Source: Polytrichum commune
Taxonomy: Eukaryota; Streptophyta; Polytrichopsida; Polytrichales; Polytrichaceae
Direction: 5' to 3'
DNA length: 64,000 nt
Assembly: GCA_950295325.1 (NCBI GenBank)
Contig: OX485807.1
Coordinates: 20,927,666-20,991,665 of the forward strand
Part shown: positions 1-12,180 of the stretch, one piece after another
How the letters are laid out: the number at the start of each line of letters is the position of its first letter
Numbering within the stretch: position 1 is the first letter of the stretch
The notes under the pieces: generated by a model
Databases searched by the model: none
What the model saw: only the letters and a program-made list of their open reading frames with translations
Told to the model about the DNA's origin: nothing
Position numbers and translations under genes: made by a program

Positions 1-1370
1 GACGGCATGAACCTCAAGCCCCAATAAGAAGAACAATAGTCACAATAATGGAGGAGGACCTAAGGAATACACATATACACTACACTACAAACACGCATAC
101 ACATACAATACGGAATACCATACGACACACATACGAGTACGTATATTGAAAAGGTGGGGGGAGGGAAGGAGGAAAGGAGGGAGGAAAGCTTCGAGAGGGG
201 CCAAACATAGCTTAGGCCTGCCGGCCAGCCTTGCACCGCTCGAGATGAGCAACAATATAGAAATAGCAACGTCGATGATGCACATGGCTACGTCCCTGCT
301 GCAGCACACAGCCTCTAGAAGAAGACTCCGAACAGATTCCACTCAACCCGCACCTCCGAATCTCAGGAACAATACTTGGGAGTGGTGGTGGTGCTGCCAC
401 CTTTTCCCAACGTCATCTGCTCCAGGCTTCTTCTTCTTCTTCTTCTTCTTCTTGTCATTGCCACTTCTTCGCCACATGGGCGTCGGTGCTGCTCGCCATC
501 ATCATCCTCAGAAGAAGGCACCGGGGTAACCGCTCGAGGTGCAATCCTGTTTCCTTGGGCTCCGGCGGGTTGCGGTTTCCTGGTTGTGGGTTTACATTTT
601 CGAGGATTTGGGGAATTGGTGTTGTTTGTTGCTCCATTGATTAGAAGGCAGGAGGCTTGGCTCTACAGGTTGAATCCTGGTCACTTGGGCGGCGGCTGGG
701 TGTTTGGGTATTTGGGTTTTGGGTGTGCGTGCATTGGTGAGGATGCTGGGAATTAGTTTGTGGCTGGGTTGTGCGGCGGTGAGAGTGGGGCATTCACAAG
801 TAAAATCCTCTGTCCTGGTGCATTTTGAAATTGGGAGTTGGGTTTCGGCAGGTTGGGGTTCTGAGTTCTGAGTTTTGGGTTTGGAACATAGGAGCGTCCA
901 CGTGTGTACGTTTTGGGGGAGCATATTTGAGGGAGTTTAGAATTTGGGGATCTTCATGTGCATATCTTCTCCCTATCTCATCATCATCATTTTTATGAAT
1001 TTTTTTCTACTGCTGCTGGCTCGCCACATGGGTTCGGCGCCCGCCACAGCTGTTTGGCTTCTCCTTTCTTCAGCGGGCAGCATTCTCGCGCTCGTGGGGG
1101 CTCAATCCCGTTTCCCTGGGCTCCTTGGAGTTTGGGTTCTGGATGTGTGTACTTTTGAGGATTTTGGGGTTTTGGGGAATTTGTATGTGGCCGGGGTGGT
1201 GGAGCGGGGCAGTGTCATTAAACGGCGTTATCTCGTGTTCTGATGCTCTTGGGAGCTGGGTTGAGGTGGATTTTGAGTTTTGGGGTTTGTGGGTTATGGG
1301 TTTGTGATATTTTTAGCACATTTGAGAGAGTTTGGAATTTTTGGTTGTGGATGGAAAGATCGAAGGATTG
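1..1370. other. GT-rich low-complexity region with a degenerate duplication, no gene seen
   Basis: No convincing coding region is visible; the open frames here are low-complexity. Stretches near 430-620 and 995-1,180 look like diverged copies of each other: both have a T/CTT-rich run, then a 'CGCCACATGGG' block, then a 'TTTCC(C)TTGGGCTCC' block and 'GAGGATTTGGGG'-like text. The region lies upstream of hydroxylase copy 1 and may hold distal regulatory or untranslated sequence. That role is inference. Confidence 0.4.
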
Positions 1371-4300
1371 GAAAAGGGCGGTGAGGGCTCACACGTGCCT
1401 CGATCTCTACCGCGGTGGTGACTTGTGGTTTGGGAAGTTAGATTGGTGATTGGTTGTGGATGCTTGTCAGTTTAAAATATGCGGAGCGAAGGGTTGTGAG
1501 GTTTGGAAGAGGTTGTCATTGCGCAGTCTGGTTCGGAGACGCACTTTTAAATTTGTGTTCCCAGGTTGGGAGAGGATTTCCAAGTTCTCAGAAAACTGGA
1601 TTTCCTTCGTGACGCCATCGGTGTTGAGATTCTTGGAATTCATCGGATTTTTGGCTTTAAAAATACCATAGTCTTTGGAATATATAGTGATATGGCTGTT
1701 CCACCCCGCCAAGAGCAGCATCCAAGTAAGGTAGTTTTTATGATATCATGAAGGGTTTGAGAGGATTTCCGAATGTATTTCCTGAATTCGGCAGTTGGTC
1801 GGTTGTGGAGTGCACGGGCTAATGCATCTTCCGACCTCGGTACTCGACAGAATTTTGTTTTCACACTACTGGACGAAGACGTGCCTTTGTTTTCTGTCGG
1901 GGATTGACAGTTTGTGGTGTGGCAGTGCACAGGTTATGATCTGTATAAGCAAGGCAGGTTTATTTGAAGAAATTTTGTCAGATAAACATCTCCAAGTGTT
2001 GCTGTTGGAGGAACGCAAATGCATGCGGGGTCCACTAAGTTGCTTTATGTGAGTATCTTAATGATTCGGGACGGCGTTTAGTATGAAAACAGCTTCATGA
2101 AGCGGAGCGTAGTGTGAAAGAGTTTGGAGTGGCTGGATCTTAAAGGTGGAAATCTAAGGGATTCGTACAGGAGCGAAATTGGTGGAGATTGCGTGCAACA
2201 GGGGATATTTGAATTTGGAGGTATTGAGGGTACAGGTGTTAGGAAAGAGCAAGCAGAGAGGCAGGAAGATGGCATGGTGGGAGGATTACGTGAGTGATGA
2301 GGTGATGGGAACCTTTGCGCCTATAGTGGTGTATTGGTTGTACTCCGGGTGTTACCACATGCTGCCACGGATGGAGAAGTACCGATTGCACTCGGTGGAG
2401 GAGGAGGAGAAGAAAAACATCATGAGTGTACCTGAGGTGGTGAGGAGTGTGCTTCTCCAGCAGGCCATCCAAGTTTGTGTTGCTCTCGCTCTCTTCAAGG
2501 TATGACCTACTATTACTCCTATCGTACCCCCTTCTTTTGCCCTATCCTTGGAGGTTTGCAGGTGCTCTTCTTAACCTCAACAATGCTATCGTAGTTCGGA
2601 CGATGTGCATATCTACAAATGTAGACGATGTGGATGTTGTTACCAGGACAGAATAATCCAAATTCGGTTTGATTAGATACGTCCGTTTTAGTTGGTCCAC
2701 AGTGAATGTGGACTCAGCCATTTTGCCCGATTCTCATTGCTGGTGGGGGACCTTACACCTTGTCTTAAGAATTTCCATGAGTTGAAGTTAGGTCATGTGA
2801 AGGCTTGTGATCAGGTCTTTACATCGAGGGATTAGTTGGAGAGTTGCAGAGTTCCTTTGAATTAGACGATAACTGTGAAGGTGCATTTTACTGACTGAAC
2901 AACTAAAAGTCCGTGGAGTATGTGATAGGTCCTCAGTGCTATGCAAACTGTATCGATTGGGATGCTCTGGTTAACCATTTCCAACGGACAAAAGAGGTTA
3001 ATGCGTGTTCTGGTGGTCCTAATTCATGATACTTAAGAAGTAGGGGAGGTTCATACATTCTGCATCTGTGCTCATCCTGCAATTTGCCACAACTAAATTA
3101 GTATCAAAGAATTTGCCAAATTAAGCTGGTTTCCAGATGCCACCACTGTCAGAAAGTCGTGATCCTTTCAGTTAGTCAGGCCCAATATTTGTCCTGCAAG
3201 AGCCACGTTGTGGTTCTAAGAGTGAAGGGAATCCGCGGGTTGCTATACTTGAGAAGGGACAGGGTACCACTCATGAATATCAGTCGATTGCAGCATGGAG
3301 ACCAGTTGGTACATAGCCGACCAAAAGTAGCCACCTCAGCTACATTGTCCTTGGACTAGCTAGGGTACCATAGAGATAATGCATTGTCTGTAAATTGTCT
3401 GTAAATTGGCTGCCTATTTCAATTTGATGTGAAATTGGACTATGGATACAGAAGCAAGCGATTCATGGGAGGTTGTTGGTTGGGTGCATGGATTCCTTAA
3501 ATGTATACATGTGAAGGGTTATGATCTGCCACTAATGTGTTTTATTTGATGGGGTTTGAGCAGATTACAGGACAACAGGAGAAGGTGCAACAGCCGAGTG
3601 TGTGGGTGGCGTCGCTGCAATTTTTTGCAGCAATGATTGTTATGGACGCATGGCAGTATTTTATACACCGGTTGATGCACATCAACAAGTTTATGTACAA
3701 GCACGTCCACTCTCATCACCACCGCCTGGTTGTGCCATATGCTTTCGGAGCTCTTTATAATCATCCTTTGGAAGCTCTACTGTTGGACACGGTGGGTGGG
3801 GCGTTGTCATTCCTTTTGACAGGAATGACTCCTCGGACTTCGGTGTATTTCTTCACGTTTGCAACTATTAAGACCATCGATGACCATTGTGGGTTATGCT
3901 TACCATATAATCCATTTCATTACATTTTTTGGAACAACACGGCATATCACGATATCCACCATCAGTTGCACGGTTTGAAGTACAACTTCTCGCAACCCTT
4001 TTTCATATCATGGGATAAAATCTTTGGGACGCACATGCCATACGTCGTTCAGAAGAGAGTGGAAGGTGGTCTGGAAGTACGACCAGTGAAGAAGATGGAA
4101 TAGGTGACCTTTTTCTCATCTGTTTGTTTTGGTCCTGCAACCCCTGGGAGTTGCTGACATGTATTGTTTCTCCCACTGGGAGGTGTGACTTGTGAGAAGA
4201 TTTATGAGTAGGTTTAGAATTAGAAATGGAGACGCTGCTTTAAATGTAAGCAGTGACTTGAGATAAGGATATTAGTTTGTACAAAACCATGAAAAGTGAT

Positions 4301-5084
4301 CCAGAGAGCTGTACACGAGATAGGGTCGTGTTGCTCACACTCATTGATCTCATAGATAGCCATATTTTCTTCCAATGTAGGTGGCACTTAGGCTGGTTGA
4401 ATTTTTTAGAGTTTGTATTTTATACAAGGCTTGTTGTCTTCGTTGAAGCTCTGGCCTGAGGCTTCAGCTTTGAAGGAGAAGTTATGAAGCAGGTTAGGAC
4501 ATTGATGTTTATGTGATTGCACGATATGGATGATACAAAGTGAAGAGGTGAGGTCCTGGAAATAAATGGTTACCACAATACACATTGCAACAGAAAGTGG
4601 TGCCAGAGGCAATCAAGTAACATTGCACTGCTGGTGTTGTGGCACAATTCTTTATGGAATGAAATTTGTCCCAGCATTATGAAGTCATGTACTGGTAAGA
4701 CAGTCTGAAGGGTTAACTGTGTGTAGGTAGCAATAGGGTCTTTAAATACTTTGACCTCCGTGTCAGTTGTGTAGCAGGTTAAATAATGTAGGTGCTCTCC
4801 TCTCTAGGTATGTGTGCTCTAATTGAGGAACTAGCTGTAAAACATGAGTATGTACTCTGCTATCAACAGTGTTATCAGCCTGACAGGAGGCAGTCTTGTA
4901 ATCTTTGATGCAAATTTGGAGAAATGTGTGAAAGGACACTGGTTTAGAGAGAAGTTTGTGACAGGCTTTGCATCTTGGTGGTGCAGTTTTTGCTGTAGTT
5001 CATGTGGACAGAAGTGAAGAATGTATGACCAATGAGCTCAAATCTGATTCTAGGTCTTCAACTGCACTCAAAGATAAAATTTAT
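1371..5084 (+). repeat. Segmental duplication, copy 1 (pairs with 25,395-29,106)
   Basis: A direct 3.7 kb duplicate lies about 24.02-24.03 kb downstream. Identity is high through 5' flank, exon 1, the 1 kb intron, exon 2 and about 980 bp of 3' flank. Homology starts near 'AAGGGCGGTGAG' and stops after 'CAAATTTATG' (copy 2) or 'AAAATTTATG' (copy 1). Copy 1 has an extra 'GTCTGTAAATT' repeat near 3,395 that copy 2 lacks. The MULE begins only 86 bp after the copy ends. Confidence 0.92.
2269..4103 (+). CDS. SBH: Sphinganine C4-hydroxylase (sphingoid base hydroxylase), copy 1
   Basis: Two exons, 2,269-2,499 and 3,564-4,103, join in phase 0 across a GT-AG intron of 1,064 bp to give 256 residues, the normal length for plant SBH proteins (about 260). 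The enzyme is a membrane di-iron fatty acid hydroxylase of the ER that adds the C4 hydroxyl of phytosphingosine-type long-chain bases. The three histidine boxes are intact: HRLMH (112-116), the H-rich box around 124-130 (KHVHSHHH) and HDIHH (206-210). The blocks ALYNHPLE, TIKTIDDHCG and NNTAYHD are typical of the family. Hydrophobic segments occur near residues 12-32, 60-77 and 93-107. The ATG of MAWWEDY precedes the EVMGTFAPIVVYW block aligned with known N-termini. The protein differs from copy 2 only at residue 43 (Val here). Confidence 0.95.
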
Positions 5085-5160
5085 GAAAGTCTATGTATAC
5101 TGATTACATCTCAAAATGAAACGTCTATTAGTTTAATACTAGCAGTATATTGGAATAACA

Positions 5161-5169
5161 CCATTAACT
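5161..5169. repeat. Left target-site duplication of the 13.3 kb MULE
   Basis: The 9-mer CCATTAACT abuts the left TIR; CCATTAACC follows the right TIR at 18,472-18,480 (8 of 9 match). A 9-bp duplication is typical of Mutator-like insertion. The single mismatch suggests some age or a small error after insertion. Confidence 0.85.
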
Positions 5170-5254
5170 GGCGGACATTAAAGTACCCCCTACGAACTTG
5201 TAGGGGGCATGTCAGAGCAAAATGCTGCCCTGCCCGTCCGTCGACGACGATGAC
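5170..5254 (+). repeat. Left terminal inverted repeat of the MULE
   Basis: The TIR starts GGCGGACATTAAAGTACC and matches the reverse complement of 18,387-18,471 over its whole length, with four mismatches. It contains a short palindrome: 8-bp arms CCCCCTAC and GTAGGGGG around a 6-nt spacer. Confidence 0.93.
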
Positions 5255-5270
5255 GTCAGCAACAGAGTTC

Positions 5271-5780
5271 CGTCCATCATCCATCGAACGAATAACGCAG
5301 GACGACACCAAAAGCACTGCACTGAAAGCCAACGTCATTCACGATCAAGTCATTCAAATGGATGTCCTTCCGTAAACATCGGATCTCAGATCTAAACTTG
5401 TGGGGTTTCGTCCACCATCCGTCGAACGAATGACGTAGGACGACACCAAAAGCCCTGCACACAAAACCCACGTCATTCACGATTAAGTCATTGTCCTTCC
5501 GCAAATTTTGGATCTCAGATCTAAACTTTTAAGGTTTCAGGGGCTGGGGTAGCGAGTTAGTTCTTTGAATGTAGATTTCTGGTAGCTCCGATATGTGTCT
5601 CTTCATGCCTATGCACACATTCTTGTTGAGTGAATGACGTCCTATTGAAGGCTGCAGCATCTTCCCTCAGCTCCCACAATACACATCTCTTCATGCATAT
5701 GCACACATTCTTGTTGAGTGAATGACGTCCTATTGAATAATGCAGCATCTTCCCTCAGCTCCCACAATACACATAGCAGA
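5271..5780. repeat. Subterminal tandem duplications in the MULE left end
   Basis: Two duplicated blocks follow the left TIR. The first has a unit of about 130 bp (5,271-5,400 and about 5,408-5,525), sharing 'ACGACACCAAAAG' and 'GGATCTCAGATCTAAACT'. The second has a unit of about 105 bp (near 5,590-5,690 and 5,690-5,775), sharing 'CACACATTCTTGTTGAGTG' and 'GCAGCATCTTCCCTCAGC'. Subterminal repeats like these often bind transposase; that role is inference. The short open frames here are by-products of the repeats. Confidence 0.7.
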
Positions 5781-5874
5781 AATCCGTTTCAAGTATCTTG
5801 GACATGTATGTTGCTGATGGGTTGATGGTTGTTTAGGGTTTGGGGTTTATAGGATTATGCATTGTGAAGTACCC

Positions 5875-6030
5875 ATGGTTTCAACAACTCAAACTGTTTT
5901 GATTGAAGGATTGCCAATACCAGAAGATGCCTTTGAGAATACTAATCCGCCAGCATTCCAAGCACATCAAGCTGATCTCATTATGGGCATGAGAGATAAA
6001 CTTTAGGATCCTCCTCCTGCTGAGTTTAGA
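5875..6030 (+). pseudogene. Possible N-terminal extension of the MULE transposase, broken by one TAG
   Basis: From the ATG at 5,875 the transposase frame reads 43 codons, meets TAG at 6,004-6,006, then continues open into the exon beginning at 6,031. The upstream residues (for example IEGLPIPEDAF and DPPPAEFRMEDL) have coding-like composition. This may be the original N-terminus lost by a point mutation, a 5' leader, or a read-through site. Comparison with another copy of the element would decide. Confidence 0.45.
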
Positions 6031-8936
6031 ATGGAGGACTTAGCCTGGACAGATCATGTCACCAATGGGAAAGGTAGACACAAGAGCTCAAGAATGGCTG
6101 TGATTCCATGGCATAGGTTGCAGGATTTCATATCAGGAGAGCAACATCACCCTGATTACCCATGCAAATTCAATCCTGAGGTCATTAGGCGCAACTTGCC
6201 TAACTCATTGAAATCACCACGTGCACACAGTCCGGCTCTTGTAGTAAGGTTTCTTTTTCTCCTCTCTCCTCCACTGGTTTAGGGTTCATGATAGCTATCT
6301 GTAATCCATGGCGTTCTTCAAGCAACTTCTTCTATACTTTAAACTTCAATCTATGTCATTCTGTATCATTCAAAGTTTGTGCTTCACATTTCAATGTGGG
6401 ATTGTGTGACTAGCAGATACCACTGCAATTTTGGGCCAGAGGACAAGTCTGATGTTGTCCCAGAGGACATGCAAGCCCTTCTGAAATCCACCCAGAAACG
6501 TAGGATTAAAAAGAAACAAGCAAAACAGAAAAAAGGGAAGAAGGTCATACCAGAGTATGATGCTTTCCCTGTAAACAAATCAATTGCTGCCAAGGTGAAG
6601 CGTGTGGGCAAAACAGTTGGTGGTGTATCCATTAAGAGGGGGTGCAGGCGTTGTTTTGTTGCTAACCAACTCTATCTGGATCCCACTTTGTGCATGTTGG
6701 TTTATGAGAACACCATGCACCTGAACGCACGCGGTGAACATAGCCACGGATCAATGGTCAGTGGCTTCCGGTATGCATTGGGTGCTGGAATATCAGATGA
6801 GATGAAATACAAAATAGCTAAAATGCATGCTTTTGGGCTATCTCCGACACAAATTATGCAGCAACACACCAAAGATGTCCGGGAATTGGCTTTGGTTAAT
6901 GGCCCTGTCACTCGCGATACGTTTTTGTTGCCTACAGATGTAAGGAATATTTGTCGCAGGCGTGCGGAAGAACTATGGATGAAACACCCTTCTGATCCCT
7001 TAAGCGTTCGTATGTGGACACTAGAAAACCCTGATAGTGTCTTCTATTACCAGGAACATTCACTTATGGACCTGAATTCTTCTACTCAGACTGATGCACC
7101 CTTCACCCTTGGAATCCAAACTGCATGGCAACTGGAAATGATGGGAAAATTTGGTCACAACAGCGCACTCTCAATTGACGCAACATTTGGGACCACCCAA
7201 ACACGGGTTCCACACTTCCCTCTATGTCCTTCATCTTTTATGCATGTCATTCACTGTTTGTGTGTCAACACCTATGTCATGCACTGTCATTCCTATTCAT
7301 AAGCTTTTATTAATGTCCTTGTTGGTTTAAGCTGGCAATTTACTTGTTTGTGACAGTATCCGCTATACACTGTTATGGTTTTTGACGAATGGAGGAATGA
7401 CATACCTGTGGCTTTCTTTGTTATCTCACGCACCCGCGAGCAGGACCTCATTCCTGTTCTTCAAGCCCTCCACAATAAACTTGCAGAGTACATGCCGAAT
7501 TGGTGTCCTTCGTCCATCATAGTTGATAATGCCCAAGCTGAAATCAATACATTGAGGTATTGCCAAATTTCAACCAACTTTTTCTTATTTCGAGTTAGGG
7601 TTTAGGGATTCTTACAGTGTCATGCACATGCAGGCTTGTATGGCCGGATGCGAAGATCTTCCTTTGCCTTTGGCATGTTCGGAAGGCGTGGGCAGAAAAT
7701 GCCATTAAAAAAATTCCCACACATGCAGAACGTGCTGCGGTCCTCCAGATGGTGGGTGATATTATGTATGGTAACGGATGTGGTGTGGACGATGACCCAA
7801 TCCATTGGGCTCTACAACAACTCGACATTATAACCAACACTAGACCACGATCCGCCGCATTCATGAGGTACATGAATGACAACTGGAGAACAAAGGCACC
7901 GATGTGGTGTGTGGGTGCGAGAAGGATACCTCATGCTGGCCAAAATACTAATGCCGCCATTGAGTTGTACCACTCTAACTTGAAAAGTATATTAACCTCT
8001 ACAAAGGAGCGTTTTGTCGGGAGACGCATGGATTGGCTCATCTACCATCTCACCGGTGATGTGGTTACACATTATTGGTACGGAGTCCAATGCAAGCCAT
8101 TTGGATTTGTACGAAACAAACATCACGAAGGTATTGTATGTTCAGCCATCATTCGCGCATCAAGAATACTAGATACTAATGTTTTGATCTGCATGGAGGA
8201 CAACATAGCATACGTTGGATCTGTGAATAACAGACCTAGAGTATGGACCATACATTCACCTGATTCAGAATGGGCCCAGTGTGATTGTCCAATCGCACGG
8301 GAAGGTATGATATGCAAGCATACCATGAAGGTCTTCAAGATGCTCCACCCCGACATCCAAGATGGTGTCATTGTTAGGCACGCAGGTACTCTGCACAGGG
8401 TTGATCGTAGCACTCCAATGTCTCAGTGTTATTCAAAGGTCCCACCGGGTGTCATACGTGAAGGACACGCGCAACATGTTTCGGACACCTTCACAGACAA
8501 TGTCACCAGTGACATCGTGGATCTCCACACTGAAACCATTGGGTACATTGGTGGACCACAACATCCAATGATCATGGACGAAGAAGACACTCCCGAGATG
8601 TCATCCCAGGTGTTGTTGGGTAATGTTTTGACCTGTGATAAACTTTTTCAATACGACATTGGGAGTAGCAAGGCTGCAACGGGAGCAACAGTTCATAATC
8701 TATACACGACATTGACGAAGAACGTCGATACTTACCCCGCTCTTCATGCTCATTTGCTTGCGGACTTGAAACACATCCATGGAAAGCAGACTGAGCTCAT
8801 TGCTCGCGGTGACGCCATGTTGCAGCCGGCATCCACGCCCATGTCATTCCCTACGCGAGATGGTGATAACTCCCTCAAGCGTCATCGGAGCTTTCTAGAA
8901 AACCCACCACCCAGAAAGAAGAAAAGAAATGATTAA
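6031..8936 (+). CDS. MULE transposase (MuDR-like, SWIM zinc finger)
   Basis: Four exons, 6,031-6,248, 6,417-7,206, 7,357-7,556 and 7,634-8,936, join in frame across short GT-AG introns (168, 150 and 77 bp) to give 836 residues. N-terminal Cys149, Cys152, His181 and His183 resemble the WRKY/GCM1/FLYWCH-type zinc fold of many MULE transposases. A lysine-rich stretch precedes it. The likely DDE triad is Asp327 (SIDATFG), Asp393 (IIVDNAQAE) and Glu513 (AAIELYHSN), with the family CxxH motif at Cys414-His417 (CLWHV). A SWIM finger lies at Cys619, Cys621, Cys630 and His632 (CDC...CKH). The C-terminus is basic. The same frame is open upstream from an ATG at 5,875 except for one TAG at 6,004-6,006, so either translation starts at 6,031 or the true N-terminus is broken. 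It should cut and integrate this element and its relatives. Confidence 0.9.
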
Positions 8937-9289
8937 ATTCCCAGTGGTAGTACGTATTTATTGTCAACAACGTTATTTATAATTCTACAATGTACAAACT
9001 ATTGGAGCACAATGTACCTAAGCTTCTATAGATGTATTACATATAAAATAATTGAGATATTCAGCTTACTAGTACATGTTTTGATGTCCTGGATATATCT
9101 ATGGGTTCAACCATTCCAAAATATTTAGGCAAGACTAGAATGACATAGATTCAAATGAGTCCATTATTTATACAAACTGAAGGACTTATTCATAAAGTCC
9201 TTAGTTCAAGGACTAGATGGCCATGTCTTGCAACAAGGCTAAACATGCGATTTGAAACATGTTACCACTGCAAATGTTCATCATCATGT

Positions 9290-9700
9290 AATTTGACTGA
9301 AGGACTGAATGATTGAAGGACTAAATGATTGAATGACTGCATGATTGACTGAAGGACTGTATGATTGACTGAAGGTCTGCATGATTGATTGAAGGACTAC
9401 ATGATTGACTGAAGGACTGTATGATTGACTGAAGGACTGTATGATTGACTGAAGGTCTGCATGATTGATTGAAGGACTACATGATTGACTGAAGGACTGT
9501 ATGATTGACTGAAGGACTGTATGATTGACTGAAGGTCTGCATGATTGATTGAAGGACTACATGATTGACTGAAGGACTGAATGTTTGACTGAATGACTGA
9601 ATGATTGAAAGACTGAATATTTGACTGAAGGATTTAATGATTGAAGGACTGAATGTTTGACTAAAAAACTGAAATGTTTTGCTGAATGACTGAATGATCT
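9290..9700. repeat. 20-bp minisatellite with an 80-bp higher-order period
   Basis: Units of the type ATGATTGACTGAAGGACTGT repeat about 18 times, decaying at both edges. In the core (about 9,340-9,580) three variants are ordered A-A-B-C and recur: A ends GGACTGT, B ends GGTCTGC, C has GATTGATTGAAGGACTAC. This gives an 80-bp higher-order repeat. It lies between the 3' ends of the two convergent genes of the MULE. Confidence 0.88.
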
Positions 9701-11814
9701 CACATCATTCACACTAACTACACTTGTTCTATATAACCCAAAATCATCATATGCAAGACATATGATAGAATACCACAATGATAAAAACTTTGCTTTGTAT
9801 TAAGAAAGAGTGTACAATTCCCCGATCACTATACTATAGTGATCATGTGTTGCTAATATACATATTGTACCGGGAGATGTATATTTACACAATACTACAC
9901 ATCGGCATTTACGAAAATGAAGCATCATCTTCTTCCGTGCTGGCTGGTTAGACGGCGGCGTATTCTGTTCTTGCTCCTTAGTGGCGTTCCCTTCTTCGTG
10001 GTCACTTTCACAGTCCACTCCGACCCCTCATGCATCCCAGTTGTCAAAACATCAAACAAAGCATTACTTATGACTTGCCGTTGCTTTATCGCCTCACTCC
10101 TTTCATAATGAAATACACAGCCCTACACAGTGAATGACACATTACACAAGTCAGCACATAGAATATCTTGCATAATATACAAACAAATACGATGTTTTTA
10201 TCATCTAATTGAATGACGACTGGGTTATTCGATGCACAGAATCGCAACTGACCTCACGCAGGGTTTGGGGGTTATGTCTCAGGGCGTGAGTATACTCCAT
10301 TATGTTCTTCAACACATAATATCCACAGGCCCAACCATAATTCTGTTGTGGAACAGTTGGCTGGATCCAAACAGTCGGTGATTGTGCATTTCGCCACATG
10401 ACCGAATGTTCAGCGTAGCCACCCCGCGCGGTCCACATCTTTGCTAACCGCTTGCGAATCTTTGAATCAGAATGTAGTCCAGAGTTGCTCATAGAATCAA
10501 AATGAATAAACCCTTGATCCCCTAGAACGTACAGGGTCCAGTGTTTCCCGCAAGTGTAGGGTACTAGGAGAGTTGTAATGTCTAACTCTGGAAAATTTGG
10601 ATATTTCTCATGGACAAACTTTATCAATACTTCTAAGCTCTTGGTCGGATGCAGGCAAAGAAAACTTATTAAAATAGGAATGAGATACGGACTACAGACA
10701 TGACACTTAATATCTTCAAGCTGTGGATTCAACCACGTCCTGGTCCACTCCATCAAGTGGTTGGACACCTCACCGTATCTAACAGTTAGTGGCTTTATAT
10801 CATACGTCCAGTCTAATGTACAAAATTCATCCTTAAGCGTAAATTCAAACGAAGGACTTACTGCCCCACCTGTATCAGCCACAATGGTGTTGACTAGTTC
10901 TTCCAACCTGCACACCGCAAATGCATATCCATTAGAGAACAATAAGACCATACACTATAAGAGAAATTATGTTTATCCAACAACGATATTGAACTAACCG
11001 ACATTTAATTCTTACCGTCCATCGGACTTGTGAGACGTCCTAGAGATGACATCGTCGATTGTGTTATCCTTATGTTTTTTGCGATGTCCTTCAACCACTT
11101 CTGACATGATTGACGTATTCGGTGTTGATGATACTTGACCTTCACGTGTGCTCTTTGATTCAGAGTTATCGAGGCCATTAGTAGGAGTTGGTGGTGGTCC
11201 TAACCGGCGCGTGACTGAAACCGACGGAGGCGCTTCAATGACAGTCAACGCTGGAGTCCTGCGGAACCATGGTCCTTCACGCTTATCTTTATGCAACTCT
11301 ATTGCTGTGCATGGCGATTTTGAATGCATCGTGCAAAGCAGACCGTCCGGGGAAAGAGGCGTCGGGGAAGTAACCGTCTTCACAGGCGTGCCTTCAATGT
11401 CCTTCACAGTTTGCGTAAGGTCATGGGTATCACTGCTCTCTGAACCATCTTCTCGCATTTGTAAAGGGAGTGGACCACCCTCAAGGCCTTCCAACCTTAG
11501 TGCATCTTGGATTTCTGCTACAAACCCTTTTGGAGTGTGTATCCCATCATGCTGGGTTGGCTGTGTAAACTCACCCAATAACGTACGTGTAGCTGCCACA
11601 TCGTCCGCAATATCGTCGCTGGCCTCCTCCAACCCTAAACCAGTGTAAAGTAGTTGTAGTTGCGTGCGTCGGAACGCCACCATAAATTCAATCGCCTCGG
11701 CAAGCCGCAACTGAGCACAAGTGCTTTTCTTGTGGATGTCGCCAACTACCACTGAACCTATGTCGGCGTCTTCTCGAATGACCATTGCTGAACATAATAC
11801 CTGTATGTCATTAA

Positions 11815-12180
11815 CAAAAAATAACGTAAGTCACTGTATGACAACATGAATGACGTAAGCCACTAAATGACAATAAGAATGAAGTAGCCACTGAATGACT
11901 TATATGAATGAAGGAAGTCCCCAATTTATTATATGAATGAAGTGAGTCACTGAATGACGTGCATGAATAACATTAGCCACTGAATGACATACGTAAATGA
12001 CAATAGTCACTGAATGAACTATATGAATGACATTAACCACTGAATGACTTATATAAATGAAGTAAGTCACTGAATGACGTACCTAAATGACATTAGTCAC
12101 TGAATGAAGTATATGAATGACATTAGCCACTGAATGACTTATATGAATGAAAATTGATATTTACAATAAATGACACACAT
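11815..12180. repeat. Intron made of degenerate repeats rich in GAATGAC
   Basis: The intron between exons 3 and 4 of the protease gene consists almost wholly of diverged units like 'CACTGAATGAC' and 'TATGAATGACATTAGC', spaced about 20-40 bp. In the direction of transcription the core reads GTCATTCAGTG or GTCATTCATAT. The same word occurs in other introns of both genes of the element. Confidence 0.75.

Noticed and set aside
146-756. Open frames of 126-127 codons near the left edge
   Set aside because: Composition follows CTT/GGT-rich low-complexity sequence; no domain, and the frames overlap on both strands.
1795-2052. Conserved 82-85 codon frame upstream of both hydroxylase copies (also 25,835-26,083)
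   Set aside because: Conservation is explained by the recent duplication; frame lengths and ends differ between copies and no family is recognised.
9340-9580. CRISPR-like array of 20-bp repeats
   Set aside because: Units are contiguous with no unique spacers, in a plant transposon; it is a minisatellite.
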